A stretch of DNA of 64,000 bases from UKL13-2 sp036394575 (GCA_036394575.1 DASWEY010000077.1:1-64000); one strand, 5' to 3'; counted from the first letter of the stretch, positions 43,096-51,973 are shown. The notes: a model not told the origin generated them from the sequence alone. Numbers and translations are program-made.

Positions 43096-44639
43096 CGATA
43101 CCGGCGCAATCCACCGTGCGCGAGTTGATCGAGCACAATGCGGCCCTGCGGCCGCAGGCGATATACGCCCTAGCGGCCGAAGGCTCGCGGCAGCTCAGCT
43201 ATGCGCAACTGTTGTCGACCTGCCGCAATGTCGTCGGCCTGCTCGATTCATTCGAAGTCCGGCCGGGCGACACCATTTCGCTGGTCATGCCGAACGGGTT
43301 GCAGACTGTGGCGCTGCTGCTCGGTGCGATGTACGGGGGACGTTGCGTGAATCCCGTCAATCTGCTGTCCCAGCCGGAGCAAATGCGCTACGTGCTGTCC
43401 CATTCGGATTGCAAGCTGGTATTGGTCGCGCCGGACTGGGAAGCCAGAGTACGCCAGCTGGTTGCCGGCCTCGAGCGAAGCATTGCCGTGGTGGTGGTTG
43501 AACCTGACGGCGAGCGTTTGCCGGCGGTAGCGGTAGCGGTAGCGGGAACGGGAGCGGGAGCGCCGGGCGCAGATACGGATACACCGGTCGCCGCCGAATC
43601 GATGGGACTGCTGATGTACACCTCGGGCACCACCGGGGTGCCCAAAGGCGTGATGCTCACCCAACGCAATCTCGTCGCCAATGCGTTCGCCATCAGCACC
43701 GAGCACGCGCTGGGCGCAAACGATCGCGTGCTGGGCGTGCTGCCGCTGTATCACATCAACGCCTTCGCCGTCACCATGCTGGCCCCGCTGGCGCATGGCG
43801 GCAGCGTGGTGGTGGCGCCGCGTTTCTCGGCGGCGCAATTCTGGTCGCAGGCCGATGCCTGCGGCTGCACCTGGATCAATGTGGTGCCCACGATCATCTC
43901 CTACCTGCTGGAAGGGACGGCGCCGGCTAAAAAGGTAACGCGCAATATCCGCTTTTGCCGCTCCGCCTCGGCCGCGCTGCCGCCCGAGCATCTGCGCGCC
44001 TTCGAGCAAAAATTCGGCATCGGCGTCATCGAGACCATGGGCCTCACCGAAACCGTGGCGCCGTCGTTTTCCAACCCGCTTGATCCGGCACGGCGCAAGA
44101 TCGGCGCCGTCGGTAAAGCGTCCGGCTGCGAGGCGCGCGTGATCGATGCGAACCTGCAAGCCGTGGCGGACGGCACCACCGGCGAAATCGCCATCCGCGG
44201 GCCGAATGTGATGCTTGGCTATTACAAGAACGAGGAAGCCACGCGTGCAAGCTTCACGCCCGACGGCTGGCTGCGAACCGGCGACCTCGGCCATCGCGAC
44301 GGCGACGGTTTCTTTTTCGTGACCGGGCGCATCAAGGAGCTCATCATCAAGGGCGGCGAAAACATTGCGCCGCGCGAAATCGATGAAGTGCTGTTGCAAC
44401 ATCCGGGCGTACTTGAAGCGGCGGCCGTCGGCATTCCGGATCGTCACTATGGACAGGAAATCATGGCGTTTATCGTGCTTCGCGAGAATTCCTCGTGTTC
44501 AGTCGATCAGCTGCTGGCCTTTTGTACCGAGCACCTTGGCCGCTATAAGACACCGAAGCGTATCGCCTTTGTGGAATCGCTTCCGCGCGGCCCCTCCGGC
44601 AAAGTGCAGCGCCTCAAATTGCTTGATCAACTGAAATAG
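43092..44639 (+). CDS. sauT: AMP-forming CoA ligase, SauT-like (sulfoacetate-CoA ligase)
   Basis: A 515-residue acyl-activating enzyme that would make sulfoacetyl-CoA from sulfoacetate, ATP and CoA. Adenylate motifs: YTSGTTGVPKG (residues 176-186), the ETMGLTET region, GWLRTGDLGHRDGDGFFFVTGR, and the catalytic Lys in PRGPSGKVQR near the C-terminus. A low-complexity AVAVAVAGTGAGAPGA linker (residues about 145-160) is encoded by hexanucleotide repeats. Substrate assignment depends on the adjoining sauS and xsc genes. Confidence 0.83.
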   Translation: MTIPAQSTVRELIEHNAALRPQAIYALAAEGSRQLSYAQLLSTCRNVVGLLDSFEVRPGDTISLVMPNGLQTVALLLGAMYGGRCVNPVNLLSQPEQMRYVLSHSDCKLVLVAPDWEARVRQLVAGLERSIAVVVVEPDGERLPAVAVAVAGTGAGAPGADTDTPVAAESMGLLMYTSGTTGVPKGVMLTQRNLVANAFAISTEHALGANDRVLGVLPLYHINAFAVTMLAPLAHGGSVVVAPRFSAAQFWSQADACGCTWINVVPTIISYLLEGTAPAKKVTRNIRFCRSASAALPPEHLRAFEQKFGIGVIETMGLTETVAPSFSNPLDPARRKIGAVGKASGCEARVIDANLQAVADGTTGEIAIRGPNVMLGYYKNEEATRASFTPDGWLRTGDLGHRDGDGFFFVTGRIKELIIKGGENIAPREIDEVLLQHPGVLEAAAVGIPDRHYGQEIMAFIVLRENSSCSVDQLLAFCTEHLGRYKTPKRIAFVESLPRGPSGKVQRLKLLDQLK

Positions 44640-44772
44640 CTGCCGGTCGATCCGGCTTGACGGGCGCAGGGCGAGGCATATCTCATCTCTCGCCCGCGTG
44701 CTACGCCCGCTCCAAACGACACCAGTGCTCACCCGCTTTTTCCAGGGGGCGGTCGTCGGTCACGATCGTTCT

Positions 44773-44789
44773 TTAGGTGAATCACCTAA
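44773..44789. promoter_or_regulatory. 17-base perfect palindrome, probable operator
   Basis: TTAGGTGAATCACCTAA has eight-base arms around one central base. It lies about 355 bases upstream of the orphan binding protein gene and 134 bases after sauT. It could bind a dimeric repressor; the regulator is not known. Confidence 0.5.
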
Positions 44790-45012
44790 GGCGCAATTCC
44801 ATTCCCGTTCCAGCCCGCAGATCGATCGCAATCAGCTTGTCGCGCGACTCATAAAAGTTGTAAACTTTGTGAACTGTTGTGACTTGCTGCGAAGTTGGTT
44901 TCAACAGTTCTCCAGCATCAGTAGTCAGCGGCAATTGCTGTCCCAGACGGGCAGTGTCATCGGCGAGGCGTGCGGTTTCGTACGCTTTATCCGGTCGAAA
45001 ACGGTGAAACAT

Positions 45013-45031
45013 GCACAGCGACGCGCTGTGC
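45013..45031. repeat. Perfect inverted repeat with three-base loop
   Basis: GCACAGCG and CGCTGTGC with ACG between. Could be a stem in the leader of the downstream gene or a protein site. Confidence 0.4.
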
Positions 45032-45145
45032 CGTGCCAACAGCCTGATCCTCGTGAAAACGCCGTCATCCTCATTCCCGCGATGGCTGGATCGGGTCTGA
45101 ATGCGGGATTCCCATAACGCAAAAAATAACCAGGAGTACTGATCC

Positions 45146-46330
45146 ATGCCACGTCTTCCTTCCCTGCCATTTCGCCTGCAGGTTTTTTCCACGCCACAAT
45201 TCCTGCTGGTCTGGCTCGCGACCATCGCGATTATTTTCTGGGCCTTCCACAGCCGCCCGGTTAACGCGCAGAGCGGGACCTCATCGGAAATCCTGATCGG
45301 GCAAGTCGCCGACTTCAGCGGCCCGCTGGCAGGCAACGTCAAGGAGGGAACCGAGGCGGTGCGCGCTTATTTCGACAAGGTCAACAAGAGCGGCGGCGTC
45401 AACGGGCGAAAGCTGGTGCTTCAATCGCTGGATGACGGCTACGACCCCAAGAAAACCGTTGCCCTCGCCCAGTCCCTGATCGATTCGAAAAGCGTGTTGG
45501 CGCTGGTTCTCGGACGGGGCACCGCCAATGCAGAGGCGCTGATGCCGTTACTGAAAGAAAAGCACGTGCCGATGGTCGGTTTCGCCGGCGGCTCGGTGGC
45601 AATGCATGTTCCTGCAAACCGCTATTTCTTCAATCTGCGTCCGCCTTACCGGATCGAGGCGGAACGCGCCATCGGCCAGCTGTTTGCGCAGGGCATCACC
45701 ACCATCGCCGCGGTTTACACCGACGATGCATTCGGCAAAGATGCCGTGCTCGGCATCGATGCGGGCGCCGCCAACAGCAATATAAAGGTGACCGGCACGA
45801 TCGCCCTGGAACGCGGCAGCGCCAATGTCGATGGGGCGATCACCATGATCATGAGCCAGAAACCCGGGGCCGTCATCGCCATCTGCACCGTGAAACCATG
45901 CGCGGCCTTGCGCAAGGGGCTGCAAGCCGCCGGGTATCTCGGCACGTTCCTGACCCTGTCCAATACCAGCTCCAACGCCTTTATTACCGAGCTGGGCGAG
46001 GCGGGCCGCGGCGTGATCGTTACGCAGGTGTTTCCTTCGCCGGAGTCGCGGGCGATGGCGGTATCGGTCGACTTCCAGAAGCTGGCTGAAGAATACAAAT
46101 TGCCCAAGAGCTATACGGCAATGGAAGGCTATGTGTACGCACGCGTATTGGTCGAAGCGATCAAACGCGCCGGCGCCAATCCAACGCACGAGACGCTGAC
46201 CGAGGCCCTGCAATCCGACAAGAAATTCGATCTTGGCGGCTATGTGATTGCATTCAGCCCGACCAACCGGACCGGCTCGCAGCTGGTCGATCTGACCATC
46301 ATCACCAAAGCCGGCAAGTTCCTGCGCTAG
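45146..46330 (+). CDS. ABC-type (LivJ-like) substrate-binding protein, second paralogue
   Basis: A 394-residue protein with an N-terminal hydrophobic segment (residues about 18-36, then HSRPVNAQ) that serves as signal or anchor. SSEILIGQVADFSGPLAG begins the binding domain. It shares most landmarks with the protein at 34997-36145, so the two arose by duplication. AGGAG sits seven bases before ATG 45146. There is no permease or ATPase gene in this window. The strong hairpin at 46361-46392 follows. Confidence 0.9.
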   Translation: MPRLPSLPFRLQVFSTPQFLLVWLATIAIIFWAFHSRPVNAQSGTSSEILIGQVADFSGPLAGNVKEGTEAVRAYFDKVNKSGGVNGRKLVLQSLDDGYDPKKTVALAQSLIDSKSVLALVLGRGTANAEALMPLLKEKHVPMVGFAGGSVAMHVPANRYFFNLRPPYRIEAERAIGQLFAQGITTIAAVYTDDAFGKDAVLGIDAGAANSNIKVTGTIALERGSANVDGAITMIMSQKPGAVIAICTVKPCAALRKGLQAAGYLGTFLTLSNTSSNAFITELGEAGRGVIVTQVFPSPESRAMAVSVDFQKLAEEYKLPKSYTAMEGYVYARVLVEAIKRAGANPTHETLTEALQSDKKFDLGGYVIAFSPTNRTGSQLVDLTIITKAGKFLR

Positions 46331-46360
46331 GCAGCAAACCGGCGGTTTGCGCATTCACCC

Positions 46361-46392
46361 GCAAGGCCGGCGTACTAACACGCCGGCCTTGC
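46361..46392. terminator. Strong hairpin after the second binding protein
   Basis: GCAAGGCCGGCGT and ACGCCGGCCTTGC pair over 13 bases around ACTAAC. There is no T run, but position after the stop fits a terminator. Confidence 0.7.
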
Positions 46393-46759
46393 CCATTCGG
46401 CATTCATGAGGATGCTGCTCACCGGTTCCACAGCCGGCTCCACAGCCGTCTGGTTCACGGCCGTATTTTTTGCAAGTTATGCCGCCGCGAACATGCCGCC
46501 GCGCATTGATCTCTGCCTGACATCGCGCCCTGCGATGCGATATCGACGCGGCACATTGGCGAGCCGATCGCCCGCTCAGGTGCGGCCTGCGTTTCGCCTA
46601 AAATACTGGTCTATGATTCGTCATGGACAACAATCGATATTGTGCGACTTCGCCGGCTTTGTTCTGCCGCGAACAAGACGCGTTGCGGATCCGCAACGCG
46701 TCCATCACCGCAATCGCCGATTGCGTTCAAGTCCTTGACCCCAGACCGATATCGACCAT
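46393..46759. other. Gap before tldD with a 26-base palindrome
   Basis: About 370 bases. An open frame at 46406-46738 has no ribosome site and no known motif, so I do not call it a gene. The palindrome at 46677-46702 is the only clear feature. Confidence 0.5.
46677..46702. promoter_or_regulatory. 26-base perfect palindrome upstream of tldD
   Basis: The left arm GACGCGTTGCGGA is exactly mirrored by TCCGCAACGCGTC with no loop. It ends 57 bases before the tldD ATG. It may be an operator or a site that forms a cruciform; no A/T-rich tract follows, so it is not a standard terminator. Confidence 0.5.
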
Positions 46760-48202
46760 ATGACCGCTTCTTTCGAATCCATTTTCAAACGCATTGCGCC
46801 GGCCGTCGATTTCTGCTCCTTCCGTTTTGTCGAGGAAACCGCCGAAAAACTCTCGGTGCAGCAGAACGTGATCGAGCCGCCGCAGACCTCGGTCGACCGC
46901 GGCGTGATGATCACCGTGATCGACAAGGGCGGCCTCGGTTATGCCGCCACCTCGGACCTGTCGGAAGCCGGCCTGCGCGCTGCCGCCGCGCGCGCGCAGC
47001 ACTGGGCACAGCTCACCGCCGGGCGCGCGGTCGCGGATTTTTCCAAATTCAGGATGCCGCAACCTTCCGGCAGCTACCGCAGCGCGGTGCGCGAGAGTCC
47101 AGCCGCCTTGAGCAAGCGCGACAAATTCGAGCTGCTGATGCAGGAGTCCGCGCAATGCAAGATCGACGACCGCATCGTCGACTGGGCGGCCAGCTTCTGG
47201 ACCACGCACAGCAAGCAGTTGTACGTCACCGCCGACGGCGCCATGGTCGAGCAGGAGTTCGATTTCATGGTGCCCGCCCTGGCCGTCACCGCCTTCGACA
47301 AGGGCGATGCGCAGACGCGCACCTTCGGCGGCCGCTACAACGGCTTTTGCCAGCAAGGCGGTTTTGAAATCCTCGCGCGCTCCGGCTTTCACGGCGCCGG
47401 CCGCCAGACGGCGGAAGACGCCCTCGCCCTGCTGGCCGCGCCGAATTGCCCCTCGGGCGCGATGGACGTGCTCCTGATGCCCGACCAGATGATGCTGCAG
47501 ATCCACGAATCGATCGGCCATCCGCTGGAGCTCGACCGCATCCTCGGCGACGAGCGCAACTTCGCCGGCACCAGCTTCGTCACCCTCGACATGTTCGGCC
47601 ACTACCGCTACGGCTCGGCGTTGCTGAACGTGACCTACGACCCGACCATGGGCGAACAATTCGCCACCTTCGCCTACGACGACGACGGCGCCAAGGCGGA
47701 AAAGACCTTCATCATCGAGCGCGGCATCCTGCAACGCCCGCTCGGCGGCACCGTGTCGCAGGCGCGCGCCGGCATGGACGGCGTGGCCAATTCGCGCGCC
47801 TGCTCCTGGAACCGCCCGCCGATCGACCGCATGGCCAATCTCAATATCGAGCCCGGCAAATCCTCGCTCGACGAAATGATCGCCTCCATCGACAAGGGCG
47901 TGCTGATGCGCACCAATGTCTCCTGGTCGATCGACGATTCGCGCAACAAATTCCAGTTCGGCTGCGAGGTCGGCCAGGTGATCGAAAACGGCACGCTCGG
48001 CCACATCGTCAAGAACCCCAACTACCGCGGCATCTCGGCGACTTTCTGGCGTTCGCTGGCGATGGTCGGCCGCGCCGACACACAGGAAGTGATGGGCACC
48101 CCGTTCTGCGGCAAGGGCGAACCCAATCAGGTGATCCGCGTGGGGCATGCCAGCCCGGCGTGCAAGTTTTCGAATATCGATGTGTTTGGGGGATCGGAAT
48201 AA
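46760..48202 (+). CDS. tldD: TldD, metalloprotease of the TldD/PmbA pair
   Basis: A 480-residue protein. The zinc motif HESIGHPLELDR (HExxxH) lies near residue 255 with an acidic third ligand region further on. TldD and PmbA (TldE) form a heterodimeric peptidase that degrades unfolded peptides and matures microcins in enterobacteria; TldD carries the zinc. Its partner, pmbA, is at 48610-49932 with 400 bases of repeats between them, unusual for genes of one complex. The C-terminus reads through to FGGSE. Confidence 0.93.
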   Translation: MTASFESIFKRIAPAVDFCSFRFVEETAEKLSVQQNVIEPPQTSVDRGVMITVIDKGGLGYAATSDLSEAGLRAAAARAQHWAQLTAGRAVADFSKFRMPQPSGSYRSAVRESPAALSKRDKFELLMQESAQCKIDDRIVDWAASFWTTHSKQLYVTADGAMVEQEFDFMVPALAVTAFDKGDAQTRTFGGRYNGFCQQGGFEILARSGFHGAGRQTAEDALALLAAPNCPSGAMDVLLMPDQMMLQIHESIGHPLELDRILGDERNFAGTSFVTLDMFGHYRYGSALLNVTYDPTMGEQFATFAYDDDGAKAEKTFIIERGILQRPLGGTVSQARAGMDGVANSRACSWNRPPIDRMANLNIEPGKSSLDEMIASIDKGVLMRTNVSWSIDDSRNKFQFGCEVGQVIENGTLGHIVKNPNYRGISATFWRSLAMVGRADTQEVMGTPFCGKGEPNQVIRVGHASPACKFSNIDVFGGSE

Positions 48203-48222
48203 TTATTTTCGGGAATCTGAAA

Positions 48223-48328
48223 AGCGCCGTCGTCCCGGCGCAAGGCGTGAAGGCATGCCTTCACCCCAAGTCCGTCGCAGGTTTTAACAATACGCAGGGC
48301 TGGATTCCAGCCTGCGCTGGAATGACGA
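48223..48328. repeat. Composite GTCGTCCC / GGAATGACG repeat (R8)
   Basis: It starts GTCGTCCCGGCGCAAGGCGTG, holds CCTTCACCCCAAGTCC in the middle and ends TGGATTCCAGCCTGCGCTGG. The reverse complement of 52155-52263 is the same unit with few changes. Confidence 0.88.
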
Positions 48329-48400
48329 AGCCCAGCATTGGCGCGGTGTTTCAGGCATTTTTGCCTCATAAGGCGCGCCAAATGGCGATCTACGATTTTC
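48329..48400 (-). repeat. Copy C of the GGCAAAAATGCC-core dispersed repeat
   Basis: On the minus strand: ATCGCCATTTGGCGCGCCTT, then ATGAGGCAAAAATGCCTGAA and ACACCGCGCCAATGCTGGGC. It abuts R8 and is the mirror partner of copy B at 52064-52126. Confidence 0.85.
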
Positions 48401-48467
48401 ATTTTTCTTTATGCATGAACCTTCGACTTCGATACAGCAACAATTGAGACGGCCTACAAACCTGAGT

Positions 48468-48553
48468 TGTCGCCCCGGATTCAGTCCGGGGCCCAATTTT
48501 GGTTAATGCTCCGTGGATAAAAAACTGGATCCCGGACTAAATCCGGGATGACA
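48468..48553. repeat. Paired palindromic repeat (copy R2)
   Basis: Nearly identical to 18934-19020, including the middle AATGCTCCGTGG. Both ends are GTCGCCCCGG-type and CCGGGATGAC-type palindromes. Confidence 0.88.
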
Positions 48554-48609
48554 CAGCCCCTCAAGATCCAACAGCAACTCCAAATTCATCGCAGTCAAAA
48601 ATTAATTCC

Positions 48610-49932
48610 ATGCAAACTTACTTCCACCAACTCGCCGACACCCTCAACACCCTGCTGAAGGCCGGCGAAACTTACCTCGCCTCGCTGTCCGCCGAAGAAT
48701 CCAATTTCGTGCGCTTCAACAAAAGCGCGGTGCGCCAGGCCGGCTCGGTCAAGCAGATCAATCTGTCGATTTCGCTGATCGCCAACCAGCGCCGCGCCGA
48801 ATCGAAGCTCACCCTGTCCGGCATGCGCGAGAGCGACGAGGCCCTGCTGCGCAGCGCGATGGACACCCTGCGGCTCGATCTCGATGCCCTGCCCGCCGAC
48901 CCTTACCTGCTCTACAACACCACGCCGCTTGCGAGCGAGCATGTCGGCGAATCCTCCTTGCCCGCCGACGAGGACATGATCGAGCAGATCATCAACGCCG
49001 GCCGGGGCCGCGACCTGGTCGGGCTGTTTGCCTCGGGCACGATCTACAAGGGCTTTGCCAATTCGTTGGGCCAGCGCAACTGGCATCGCGTCGACAATTT
49101 CAATTTTGAGTGGTGCTTCTATCACGCGGCCGACAAGGCGGTGAAGTCGAGCTACGCCGGCACCCACTGGGACGCCGCCGAACTGAAGCGCCGCATGGCT
49201 GCCGCCGTCGAGCAGCTGGCGATTCTCGCGCGCCCTGCCAAGGCGCTGGCGCCGGGCCAGTACCGCGCTTATCTCTCGCCTTCCGCCCTGAATGAAATCG
49301 TCGGCCTGCTGGCCTGGGGCAGCTTCGGCGTCAAATCGCAGCGCAACAAGCAAAGTCCGCTGATCAAGCTGGAAGACGGCACGGCCCGCCTGCATGGCAG
49401 TGTGAGCCTCAACGAAAACGCCAGGGATGGCGTGGCGCCCGGGTTCCAGGGCGATGGTTTTCTCAAAGCGCCCTTGGTGCCGCTGATCGCCGGTGGCCAG
49501 CATGCCGGTGCGCTGGTCAGCCCGCGCTCGGCGCGCGAATTCGGCATCGACACCAATGGCGCCAATGCCTATGAGACGCCCGAATCGCTGGAAATGGCGG
49601 CCGGCGATCTGGCGCGCGACGCCATGCTGAAGACGCTCGACACCGGCATCCTCATCGGCAACCTCTGGTATCTCAATTATTCCGACCGCATCTCCTGCCG
49701 CATGACCGGCATGACGCGCTTCGCCACCTTCTGGGTCGAGAACGGCGAAATACAAGCGCCGCTGAATGTGATGCGCTTCGACGATTCCGCCTACCGCGTG
49801 CTCGGTGACAATCTCCTCGGCCTCACCGCCGAGCGCGACTGGATCCTGGATGCCAGCAGCTATGGCGAACGCTCCACCGCCTCGGCGCGCTTGCCCGGGG
49901 CCCTGGTCAACGATTTCGCGTTGACGTTATGA
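48610..49932 (+). CDS. pmbA: PmbA/TldE, partner of TldD
   Basis: A 440-residue TldD/PmbA family protein lacking the HExxxH motif, as expected of the non-catalytic subunit. GTIYKGFANSLGQRNWHRVDNFNFEWCFYHAADKAVKSSYAG (residues about 136-178) and a C-terminal SDRISCRMTGMTRFATFWVENGEIQAPLNVMRFDDS are typical. It acts with TldD at 46760-48202. The stop overlaps the next gene (ATGA at 49929-49932). Confidence 0.9.
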   Translation: MQTYFHQLADTLNTLLKAGETYLASLSAEESNFVRFNKSAVRQAGSVKQINLSISLIANQRRAESKLTLSGMRESDEALLRSAMDTLRLDLDALPADPYLLYNTTPLASEHVGESSLPADEDMIEQIINAGRGRDLVGLFASGTIYKGFANSLGQRNWHRVDNFNFEWCFYHAADKAVKSSYAGTHWDAAELKRRMAAAVEQLAILARPAKALAPGQYRAYLSPSALNEIVGLLAWGSFGVKSQRNKQSPLIKLEDGTARLHGSVSLNENARDGVAPGFQGDGFLKAPLVPLIAGGQHAGALVSPRSAREFGIDTNGANAYETPESLEMAAGDLARDAMLKTLDTGILIGNLWYLNYSDRISCRMTGMTRFATFWVENGEIQAPLNVMRFDDSAYRVLGDNLLGLTAERDWILDASSYGERSTASARLPGALVNDFALTL

Positions 49933-51683
49933 CTGCGGCCATGATTTCGGCTATGACTCCGGCCAAGATTCCGGCCATGACGCCGATGATGCGATGCGCC
50001 GCACTGCCGCTCGCGGCCTGCCTGCTGCTCGCACCTCTGCACGCCGGCGCCGCGGACAAGCCCCCCATTTCGCAGACGCTGGAAAAGACCGAAGTGGTCG
50101 CCACCCGCGAGGCGGTCGCGCAGAGCGATACCGATCTCTGGCAGCGCATCCGCCGCGGCTTCGCCATGGACCCGCTGGTCTCGCCCCTGATCGAGAACCA
50201 CGAGATCTGGTATTCGGCGCGGCAGGATTACATCAAGCGCTTCGTCGAGCGCGGCTCCAAGTACATGTATCACATCGTCGAGGAAGTCGAGCGGCGCAAT
50301 CTGCCCACCGAGATCGTGCTGCTGCCGATCATCGAAAGCGCCTTCAACCCGCAGGCCTACTCGCGCGCCAATGCCTCGGGCATGTGGCAGTTCATTCCCT
50401 CCACCGGCCGCAACTTCGGCCTCAAGCAGGACTGGCAGTACGACCATCGCCGCGACATTCTCATGTCCACCGATGCGGCCCTCGATTACCTGGAAAAACT
50501 GCACGGCATGTTCAACTCCTGGGAGCTCGCTTTCGCGGCCTACAACTGCGGCGAAGGCTGCGTCGGCCGCGCCATCGCCGCCAACCAGCGCAAGGGCCTG
50601 CCCACCGATTTCATGAGCCTCAAGCTGCCGCCGGAAACGCGCAACTATGTGCCCAAGCTGATCGCGGTGAAGAACATCGTGCTGTCTCCCGGCAGCTATG
50701 GCATCGAGCTCGACAGCCTGCAGAACCGCCCCTACTTCGTCAAGGTCACGGCACCCGCGAAGATCGACGTCAAGCTGGCCGCGCGCCTGGCCGAAATGCC
50801 GGTCGACGATTTCACCGCGCTCAATCCCGCCTTCAGCAAACCGGTGGCCGCCGGCAGCGGCTACTTTCTGGTGCCGACCGACAAGGCTGAGCCGTTCAAG
50901 ACCAATCTCGATCTCTATCGCAGCCTGAACGCGCCGATGGTGTCCTGGCAGGCCGCCACCGCCAGGCGCGGCGAATCGCTCGACAAGGTCGCGAAACGCT
51001 ACGGCCTCACCGGCAGCTTCCTGCGCGCCACCAGCGGGCCATTCAAGGAGCGCCGCGGCAAGCTGCAACAAGCCATCACCTTCATGGTGCCGATGCAGAA
51101 GGAAGCCAGGATCATCGACGACGCCGTCGAGAAGCAACTGGCGATGCCGGTCGCCACGTCTTCGTCGGCCACCGCGACCGCCGAGCCTGTCTTGATGACG
51201 GCTGCCGCGGCGCCGGCCGATCCGTCAGCGGCGGCGCCCGCATCCGACGCTACGCCAGCCGCCAGCTACATCAACGCTGCTCTGGCGCCCGCCGCGCCGC
51301 CCGAAATTTATACGGTGAAAAAAGGCGACACCCTGTTCGCCATCGCCCAGCGTTTCAACCTCAGCATCGAGCAGCTCAAGACGCTCAACCATCTGGACAG
51401 CAGCCAGGTGCAGATCGGCCAGAACCTGCTGCTCGGCAGTGTACCCGGCAGCGATACGGTGCCGGCCGCGACCGACAGCAATCTCAAACCGGCGGTGGCC
51501 AACGCCAAAACCGTCGCGCCGCGCAACATCAGCGCCGCCCCCAGGAGCTACACGGTGCGCTCGGGCGATACGCTGTTCGGCATCGCACAGAAGTTCGGGG
51601 TGACGCTGGAGAATTTGCTGCAGTGGAATAAATTGACGGCGAAATCGGTGCTGCGACCGGGAACAAGGTTGCGGGTTTCGTAG
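49929..51683 (+). CDS. MltD-like lytic transglycosylase with two LysM domains
   Basis: A 584-residue exported protein. A signal-like N-terminus is followed by a soluble-lytic-transglycosylase domain (residues about 95-250): IVLLPIIESAFNPQAYSRANASGMWQFIPSTGRNFGL carries the catalytic Glu in IIES and AFAAYNCGEGCV. After a further segment and an Ala-rich linker (about 410-460) come two LysM repeats, YTVKKGDTLFAIAQRFN and YTVRSGDTLFGIAQKFG. It cleaves the glycan strands of peptidoglycan. The ATG overlaps the pmbA stop; the first residues have an unusual repeated MTxA pattern and may not all be translated. Confidence 0.9.
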   Translation: MTAAMISAMTPAKIPAMTPMMRCAALPLAACLLLAPLHAGAADKPPISQTLEKTEVVATREAVAQSDTDLWQRIRRGFAMDPLVSPLIENHEIWYSARQDYIKRFVERGSKYMYHIVEEVERRNLPTEIVLLPIIESAFNPQAYSRANASGMWQFIPSTGRNFGLKQDWQYDHRRDILMSTDAALDYLEKLHGMFNSWELAFAAYNCGEGCVGRAIAANQRKGLPTDFMSLKLPPETRNYVPKLIAVKNIVLSPGSYGIELDSLQNRPYFVKVTAPAKIDVKLAARLAEMPVDDFTALNPAFSKPVAAGSGYFLVPTDKAEPFKTNLDLYRSLNAPMVSWQAATARRGESLDKVAKRYGLTGSFLRATSGPFKERRGKLQQAITFMVPMQKEARIIDDAVEKQLAMPVATSSSATATAEPVLMTAAAAPADPSAAAPASDATPAASYINAALAPAAPPEIYTVKKGDTLFAIAQRFNLSIEQLKTLNHLDSSQVQIGQNLLLGSVPGSDTVPAATDSNLKPAVANAKTVAPRNISAAPRSYTVRSGDTLFGIAQKFGVTLENLLQWNKLTAKSVLRPGTRLRVS

Positions 51684-51781
51684 TCGGCAATTTTTTTGCG
51701 CACGTCAAATAGCTGCGGTCATTCCGGCTCATTTTCCTGGCGCAGTCCGGGATTCCATTTCTCTCCTGCGAAGCGCCCGGC

Positions 51782-51973
51782 AAAATTGGGCCCCGGACTG
51801 AATCCGGGGCGACACATCATCGTAAATGCCGCTTGCGTCACTATTGCAACCGATTACAACTAACCATAGCGGCGCCTTCCCAACCTTCACTGTCATCCCG
51901 GCGCAGGCCGGGATCCAATTTTCTGTCAACGCGAGTGCGAACGTTGTGAGCCCCGGCCCGAACCCGGGACGAC
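51782..51973. repeat. Three GTC(A/G)(T/C)CC-type palindromes (R3-R5)
   Basis: R3 at 51782-51814 reads AAAATTGGGCCCCGGACTGA ... CGGGGCGACA; R4 at 51891-51922 reads TGTCATCCCGGCGCAGGCCG ... GATCCAATTT; R5 at 51948-51973 ends CCCGGGACGAC. R4 and R5 face each other like the two halves of R1. Confidence 0.8.

Larger units (their letters stand above)
44640..45145. other. 506-base gap with two perfect palindromes
   Basis: No supported gene; open frames on both strands lack starts with ribosome sites. It contains the palindrome at 44773-44789 and a second, GCACAGCG-ACG-CGCTGTGC at 45013-45031. It carries the promoter of the binding protein gene at 45146. Confidence 0.55.
48203..48609. other. Repeat-filled gap between tldD and pmbA
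   Basis: About 400 bases made mostly of three repeat units: 48223-48328, 48329-48400 and 48468-48553. No gene is supported, although the open frame from tldD runs partly through. Confidence 0.75.

Noticed and set aside
44782..45342. A 186-codon minus-strand frame in the gap after sauT
   Set aside because: It overlaps the start of a certain gene and the palindrome; composition is not gene-like.
46406..46738. A 110-codon frame between the second binding protein and tldD
   Set aside because: No ribosome site, no motif, and it runs through the 26-base palindrome.
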